From positions 1-10,700 of the forward strand of contig NCSJ02000654.1 of NCBI GenBank assembly GCA_002812745.2: 10,700 nt of DNA, read 5' to 3'. Below are positions 6,087 to 10,700 of this stretch, in pieces; the first letter of the stretch is position 1; each line of letters opens with the position of its first letter. This DNA comes from Scytalidium lignicola. Taxonomy: Eukaryota > Ascomycota > Leotiomycetes. The position numbers were made by a program, and so were the translations under genes. Under the pieces are notes generated by a model. It was not told the DNA's origin and made no database searches. It saw only the letters and a program-made list of their open reading frames with translations.

Positions 6087-7595
6087 TCAACCTTTTACTT
6101 CTTCTTTCAACTCTCCATCTACGAGGATCCACGCCTTGATAGCCCCGTCGTCGCCTGTTGTGATGATCATTTCTTCTTCTTCTTTTCGTCCTTCTCCAGT
6201 TTCAGTTCCTTTGGTCTTGTGGTCGTATCGTGGGCTCCATGTAGCGTGGTTGATTTCGTAAGGGCCATGACCGCCTTCGAGGGTTGCGATTATGACCCAT
6301 TCTGTCTTGCTGGCGTTGCTCTCCTTTTCTTTCTCCTTTTCCTTCTCGCTGGCTACCGTTCCTTCTTCTTTTTGTTGTTGGCTTGGGGTAATAATGACGG
6401 TGGTGGTATCGGTGGTGCTTGGAGCTGTCTCTGTCTCTGTCTCCTTCCATCGTTCTTCGTAAACAACGATTTTACTGTCGCTTCCTGTACTTATTACCCT
6501 CCCACTTCGTGGACTCCAGTTTACGGAGTAGATCGGCAGATCATGTACGACTGGCAGGGTTGCAGTGCAGACCCATTCTTCACTGCTGGGTCCGGCACGC
6601 ATTGTGGATGGAATACCCGGGTGGAGGTAGGTTGGTCGGGAAGGAGCTGTTGGGGAAGTCGGTGACCAGATCTTGATTGTGGCATCGGCTGAGCAGGAGA
6701 TGAGACGGGGAATTGGTGCTGGGTGATAGGTGTCATCTGTATCTGAGGAAGTGGTTGCAGTAGCGCTTTTATCCGCCGAAGGTGGTGTCTTAGAGAACTT
6801 GGAAATGCTGACTTCTGGCTCCCAGTCTAATCCCCAGACTGTCCCATCGTGGCCACGTAGTACGGCTACACAACCCCATTCTCCGTCGCCATCTTCTCTC
6901 CAAAATCGAATCGTGTTGTCGTAGCTTGCGCTGGCGAGCAGTTCCCCGTTCCCATCATCTCGTCTCCAACAGACGTATTTCACATCAGCAGAGTGTTCCT
7001 GCAGGACCGCTACTGTCTCAAACTCGTCATCGCCATCTTCACCTATTTCTTCCCAGATCCATATAGATTTATCCCGTGAACAGGAGGCTAGCCATTGTCC
7101 AGAGGGGCTGTAGGCGACAGTTTTGACCTCACTGTCATGGCCCTCAAGGACGATAGCAAATTCCCATTCTTCTTCTGCGTCAGATTTGTCACCATCATCG
7201 TCATCAATATTCGCTTTAGGCTTGGAGATTGCTCCGCTGGTGACCTCTACCTCCAGTTCATCGTCATCTAATCCACCACTACCACCCGCTGGCTCCGTTC
7301 TCCTCCAAATGCCCATTGCGGCATCGAAACTTCCCGTTGCAAGACTCAACGCTTCATCCTTCTTCGTACTAGGCTTCCATGCAACTGACCTCACAGACCG
7401 TGAATGACCTCCTCTTAACGTCGAGTGTAAGGTGAAATTTGACAATGAGTATACCCGCACCGTTTTGTCCGATGTAGCAGTCGCGATGAGGGGCAGACCA
7501 TTAGGATTTGGAACAGAAACCCAGGCTCGCGCAGGAGAGGGGGGCTTGAAATCGGTGAGGTGAGCAATCCGCATGTTGGGTGGTGATTCTGCCAT
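6087..7595 (-). CDS. cia1: Cytosolic iron-sulfur protein assembly protein 1, WD40 propeller (CIA1/CIAO1)
   Basis: CIA1 is part of the CIA targeting complex, with the Cia2 and Met18/MMS19 homologues. It hands cytosolically made Fe-S clusters to apoproteins in cytosol and nucleus, including DNA polymerases, helicases and ribosome recyclers. The 502-residue frame has seven WD40 blades, at about 20-50, 62-98, 152-182, 200-233, 247-311, 350-380 and 441-491. Diagnostic are SCSRDKSIWIWE (blade 3) and LASASYDNTIRFWRE (blade 4), close to the human CIAO1 pattern. Yeast and human proteins are about 330-340 residues. The extra length comes from an acidic insert (about 100-143), a Ser/Thr/Asp insert in blade 5 (about 265-293) and an (EK)n-rich insert between blades 6 and 7 (about 384-430), all expected on blade loops. 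No intron is needed. Met1 (T at -3) is chosen as the longest frame; Met8, with A at -3, is a real alternative. Family assignment is confident. Confidence 0.93.
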   Translation of the reverse strand: MAESPPNMRIAHLTDFKPPSPARAWVSVPNPNGLPLIATATSDKTVRVYSLSNFTLHSTLRGGHSRSVRSVAWKPSTKKDEALSLATGSFDAAMGIWRRTEPAGGSGGLDDDELEVEVTSGAISKPKANIDDDDGDKSDAEEEWEFAIVLEGHDSEVKTVAYSPSGQWLASCSRDKSIWIWEEIGEDGDDEFETVAVLQEHSADVKYVCWRRDDGNGELLASASYDNTIRFWREDGDGEWGCVAVLRGHDGTVWGLDWEPEVSISKFSKTPPSADKSATATTSSDTDDTYHPAPIPRLISCSADATIKIWSPTSPTAPSRPTYLHPGIPSTMRAGPSSEEWVCTATLPVVHDLPIYSVNWSPRSGRVISTGSDSKIVVYEERWKETETETAPSTTDTTTVIITPSQQQKEEGTVASEKEKEKEKESNASKTEWVIIATLEGGHGPYEINHATWSPRYDHKTKGTETGEGRKEEEEMIITTGDDGAIKAWILVDGELKEEVKG

Positions 7596-8092
7596 TGATG
7601 CGGATAGAGATATGAGCTTTAGCCTCGCCCCGATATAAAAAAGATTTCAAGATGGTAGAATTCGGCGACAGAGTGGGATGGCGGGGTCAACACTACCATC
7701 GGCCCGGAAATTGATCAAGGCTGTGCACGGACCACCATGGCGAGTGAAGCTTATTTTAAGTTCCTGGAGGCTTCATCCTTACATCATTTTAATCTTGACT
7801 GGACTTGTTGGGGTATAAACTTTTGGACTTGCGTACGCAAACTGCGCCTCCAAACCAGTTCAACCAGTTCGTACCTTAAGATAAAACGGCCTCGACATGG
7901 CTCTACTGTGTTGAGACCTTCATGATGGGTTAATGACTTAATGGTTTTGGTATTGGAGTTCCGTCTAGCCAGTGTAAGTATCTATAAGTTCAATATTTAT
8001 TTTCTCTGTAAGTATACTTCATTGTTTTTTCTTTTCAAGATTCGTTTCCATGGTCGTTCACAGTTGCTATATAATATTCTACGACGCCAATC
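7596..8092. promoter_or_regulatory. Divergent promoter/leader between cia1 and the 511-aa gene
   Basis: The two genes point away from each other across 497 bp, so this segment must hold both core promoters. On the cia1 side, a TTTTTTATAT element (7629-7638, read on the minus strand) lies about 35 nt upstream of its ATG. On the other side are a 62-codon frame at 7737-7925 with a strong start context, an overlapping upstream frame at 7941-8129, and two GTAAGTAT donor-like sites at 7974 and 8008. Transcription starts cannot be placed by eye. Confidence 0.6.
7737..7925 (+). other. 62-codon upstream ORF with strong start context
   Basis: ATG at 7737 sits in ACCACCATGG, the best start context in the window, and opens a 62-codon frame ending at TGA 7923-7925. 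The product (MASEAYFKFLEASSLHHF...) has no domain I know. It lies 168 nt before the 511-aa gene, in a different frame. It could be an upstream ORF of that gene, a small gene, or chance. Confidence 0.25.
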
Positions 8093-8129
8093 ATGCCTTT
8101 GCCTTCATTCACAGGGCCGGGCATATTGA
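7941..8129 (+). promoter_or_regulatory. Upstream ORF overlapping the start of the 511-aa gene
   Basis: ATG at 7941 opens a 62-codon frame that runs past the main ATG (8093) and stops at 8129, so ribosomes starting here would bypass the main frame. It carries GTAAGTA at 7974 in phase 0 and a second GTAAGTAT at 8008. Removing 7974-8039 would keep the overlap. Another short frame (8050-8139) also crosses the start. This matters only if transcription begins upstream of 7941. Confidence 0.3.
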
Positions 8130-9628
8130 GTTACGATGAGGCGGCATTTTCACATCCAGCTCCCGAATCTTCGGTGCGAACCATTAACAAATATCATTTT
8201 TTACAATCCGAACTTTCTGATGCAGAGGTTTCGCTGCTACTAAATTATCGACCTGACGATAGTGGATCAATTTCCGATGATGATACGATTTCGACTTCTT
8301 CAGACACATATGCTTCCCCAGTTTCTGATGCCCTAGTTGATTCATATCCTCTCTTACCCAATACTTCAACTATGATACTAGTTGACTGTGAAACTGGGCT
8401 CATCTATGAAGCAGAAGCTACGCTCCGTCAAGTTCCTAAACCTCGACCAGGTTCTATAGGTCGATTTGAGGCAGATCTTGAAAGAATTCCGTTCGTTCAT
8501 GAAGAAGTACCAGCACAACGGACCCAGTCTTATAAAATACTGCCGGCTAAATGGATTAGCTTACTTGATGAGTCGGAAACGGGACGTAAACTTGTGTTTA
8601 TTGGCTCCCTACTAAGTCATACCTCTCCCGGCCATTATACCATCTTGCCAGTGGATATACAGGAGTTAGACCGTTATAGCTGTCCTGCGGTATTATTTAG
8701 CTGGTATACTTGCATACCCAAGATTCTGGGTTTGAAATCGTTATCCAAGCTCGTGGAGATAGCTGCTCTCTATGAACATTGGAAGGATGAGAAGGAATTG
8801 ACATTCGATCCCATCGACGACTTCAACTACTTCCTTAAAAAGAATACCACGTACAAAGAAAGAGGTTCACCCTGTCTAAAAGATGTCACCAGAGCAATGA
8901 TACGGCACTTTCGCCGTGTTGGCGGTTTGGCCATCGACAACGGGTCTCACTGGAGACTTCCACGCGATGCCCATCTTCCGTTTGGACACGATTGCTATAA
9001 GCCTTTAGAACTAGATGCAACTAGCGACATATTTCCAGAGGCGGTGTCGGCAAAACATCGAACATTATCTAACAGGTATTCAATAAGCACCTACGAGAAA
9101 TGGTTCGAGGATTGCTTCCTCCCGCTGCGACAGCAATACTATGACGCGTATAATCGTCTTTCAATGTCCTACAAACGGCATCTTATCAAATGGTGCCCTA
9201 TTTTGCGCGGTAGAGTTCTCTCTAGTGTCACAGACCACCCGCCATGCACTAAGATTGCCAGAAATGAAATCTCTTTCGGTCGACAGTTACTCCTAAACGG
9301 GAGAGGCACTATAGACGATGCACTTGGTCTCCGGCACATCAGGATCTTCCTAGAGCAATGGAAACCCTGGGTCCCTGCTGGTGTTGAATCAGTTGAGAAA
9401 CTTACCACCATTCGATGTATCTGGGTGTTTGCGGAGCTGCTATTGAGGGATTCGATGGAGGATGAGAAAGCGCTCTGGGAAGATGTCATCCTCCTTCATA
9501 CAGGTCTTACGCTGGAAGAGATTGTGAGGGACTACCGAGAAGGCGCGGGGAGTGTTGTGCACAGGGATGAACTGGCCAAGCACAGGAAACAGAACTACGA
9601 GAGTCTTTATCGTTTTGATGTTAGCTAG
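8093..9628 (+). CDS. Uncharacterised 511-residue fungal protein
   Basis: I do not recognise this family. The single-exon frame encodes a soluble-looking protein with no signal peptide and no membrane segment. The N-terminal part includes an acidic, Ser-rich linker at about 54-83 (PDDSGSISDDDTISTSSD). A mixed section at about 94-210 has TMILVDCETGLIYEAEA and a hydrophobic strand KLVFIGSLL. A Trp/Tyr/Cys-rich, probably helical region follows at about 225-480 (YEHWKDEKEL, YEKWFEDCFLPLRQQYYDAYNRLS, IRIFLEQWKPWV, IRCIWVFAELLLRDS). The end is charged (HRDELAKHRKQNYESLYRFDVS). The start at 8093 is forced: in that frame a TAA lies at 8072-8074 and no acceptor AG intervenes. Codons are more A/T-ended than in the RGS gene or cia1, which hints at weaker expression or a lineage-restricted gene. 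Frame length and composition make it clearly coding; function is unknown. Confidence 0.85.
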   Translation: MPLPSFTGPGILSYDEAAFSHPAPESSVRTINKYHFLQSELSDAEVSLLLNYRPDDSGSISDDDTISTSSDTYASPVSDALVDSYPLLPNTSTMILVDCETGLIYEAEATLRQVPKPRPGSIGRFEADLERIPFVHEEVPAQRTQSYKILPAKWISLLDESETGRKLVFIGSLLSHTSPGHYTILPVDIQELDRYSCPAVLFSWYTCIPKILGLKSLSKLVEIAALYEHWKDEKELTFDPIDDFNYFLKKNTTYKERGSPCLKDVTRAMIRHFRRVGGLAIDNGSHWRLPRDAHLPFGHDCYKPLELDATSDIFPEAVSAKHRTLSNRYSISTYEKWFEDCFLPLRQQYYDAYNRLSMSYKRHLIKWCPILRGRVLSSVTDHPPCTKIARNEISFGRQLLLNGRGTIDDALGLRHIRIFLEQWKPWVPAGVESVEKLTTIRCIWVFAELLLRDSMEDEKALWEDVILLHTGLTLEEIVRDYREGAGSVVHRDELAKHRKQNYESLYRFDVS

Positions 9629-10632
9629 AAGTGTGTGCTGGTTAGCTTGGCGTATTTGGAGCTTTGTTTGGTACTTGTCGTATTTATTATTGCTTGATTA
9701 AGTTAGATAGGTAAACGGTAGATCTCTAATTGTAATTTTAATAGCTTTGGTTTACATGAAAACAAAACTCTCAATCCTATTGTGTTCCACAAAAAAAAAC
9801 CGAACCTCCCCCTTTCGATATTAGTGACCCCTGCTACCCCTTCCCCAACTAGAAGCTTAGTAAACTTAGTGTTCCTATATAAACCCAAATAAGCAAAATA
9901 ACTTCGAACAAACAAAAGGCGCCGTTGCGGCAGAATGGTCAGGTCAAATTGTTTGTTCAAAGAGCTTGGTTTAAAGGGGACAGTAAATCTAATGTATTGA
10001 TGTGCCTGGTCACTGACATTAGTAGAGATGTAGAGCATATTGCAGGGCTCGAACTCTTTTGTCATTTTGCTTTTCCTTTTCCTTCTTTGTTTTGTACTGT
10101 ATGCCTGTTTTATACTTTTCTTTTTTAATGTATCCTCATCGCCCGCCTATCACCCTCACTTGAGGCTTAGATGTTTGGAACGATTGGAGGTTTTGGAGGC
10201 TGCCCGCTAGGTAAGCATCTCATCAGAACACTCTCATGAACAAAGGTAAAGCACTCCAGACCGAGCTTAAATAACTTGTCTTATTGAGGTGCTTGATCCA
10301 AGTATGTTCACCTCCTAGATCTCCACTGAAAAAGTATGCAGCCAGATATATAAAAACAGCTACGCAACATATATATAACCAACTGCTCTGCTCAATCCTA
10401 ATGTCCATAAAAGCAGCTAAATAGACAAAATAAATCCCAGGGTATACATATAAAACTCCACGCTCCAAAAAAATTCAAACCAGGGGCCAGCAGCAGACAA
10501 ACGGTCCTCCACTTCCTTTGTCCCCAAGAACAACAATACGATACTCCAAACATAATACACACATTTAGTGATGGCAAAATCCAAAACAAGAAGAAAAAGG
10601 AGCCCACCCAGTTCCAAAGCAATAAAAGAAAA
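9629..10632. other. AT-rich intergenic region downstream of the 511-aa gene
   Basis: This 1-kb region contains no gene I can support. It starts with T-rich sequence suited to 3' end formation (about 9640-9720), then has A9 near 9790-9798, a TATATAAA at 9876-9883 and a GC-richer patch at 9918-9945. A tRNA-box-like motif lies at 10045-10056 and a T/C-rich stretch at 10057-10130. From about 10250 to 10630 the plus strand is A-rich, which is T-rich on the minus strand, as expected of a 3' untranslated region of a minus-strand gene entering from the right. Minus-strand frames at 10223-10622 are hydrophobic low-complexity artefacts of that T-richness. Confidence 0.5.
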
Positions 10633-10700
10633 TCACCAATAAACTGTAGCTTTCATCTCTCTCATCTCCAACGGTCCAGGAGGTCCACCAGACCCACCAC
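10633..10700 (-). CDS. Possible 3' end of a minus-strand gene (partial)
   Basis: On the minus strand, one frame entering from the right edge reads 21 codons, Gly/Pro-rich then GPLEMREMKATVYW, and stops at TGA (10635-10633). Beyond the stop the minus strand turns abruptly T-rich, like a 3' untranslated region. The composition break at the stop is the main support. The fragment is too short to name a family, and the gene would converge on the 511-aa gene. It may be chance. Confidence 0.3.
   Translation of the reverse strand, partial: GGSGGPPGPLEMREMKATVYW

Noticed and set aside
6033..6665. 210-codon plus-strand frame opposite the 3' part of cia1
   Set aside because: It is the antisense reading of the low-complexity EK/Ser-Thr inserts of cia1 and gives Phe/Leu/Ser runs with no domain; cia1 on the minus strand explains the region.
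9911..10060. tRNA gene from A-box-like and B-box-like motifs
   Set aside because: No complementary acceptor stem, no anticodon arm and no paired T arm; the spacing of the boxes is also too long. Kept only as a weak Pol III finding.
10223..10622. Overlapping minus-strand frames rich in Phe, Leu and Trp
   Set aside because: They follow from T-rich sequence on that strand, which better fits a 3' untranslated region.

Overview
The window looks like nuclear DNA of a filamentous ascomycete. Genes are widely spaced, largely or wholly intron-poor, and preceded by long pyrimidine-rich leaders. Typical fungal GT...CTAAC...AG splice elements occur, and the proteins resemble fungal families. A Leotiomycete-like fungus is a weak guess from overall texture; nothing here fixes the genus.

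Layout: 1-1334 is intergenic DNA with short repeats built on TACAG/CTGTA, ending in a C/T-rich tract. 1335-2633 is the long promoter/leader of an RGS gene, with two tiny upstream ORFs and a tandem repeat. 2634-5027 (+) is a regulator of G-protein signalling. Its reading frame is interrupted by one TGA at 3798 and then stays open in the same frame for another 408 sense codons. 5028-6086 is the convergent 3' region. 6087-7595 (-) is an intronless WD40 gene that I recognise as CIA1, of cytosolic iron-sulfur protein assembly. 7596-8092 is a divergent promoter. 8093-9628 (+) encodes a 511-residue protein I cannot assign. 9629-10632 is AT-rich intergenic DNA, and 10633-10700 (-) may be the 3' end of another gene.

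The genes do not form a pathway: G-protein signalling, Fe-S assembly and an unknown protein are ordinary eukaryotic neighbours. I see no gene cluster, transposon, CRISPR or defence-type system.

The most interesting signal is the RGS gene. The stretch up to the TGA is a complete RGS protein (388 aa). The downstream frame has no ATG for 105 codons, so it is best explained as a C-terminal extension of the same gene. It could be reached by removing a 129-nt frame-preserving intron (3681-3809; 754 aa product) or by stop-codon readthrough (797 aa). The gene may therefore make a short and a long form. All of this is read from sequence; no transcript data were available.
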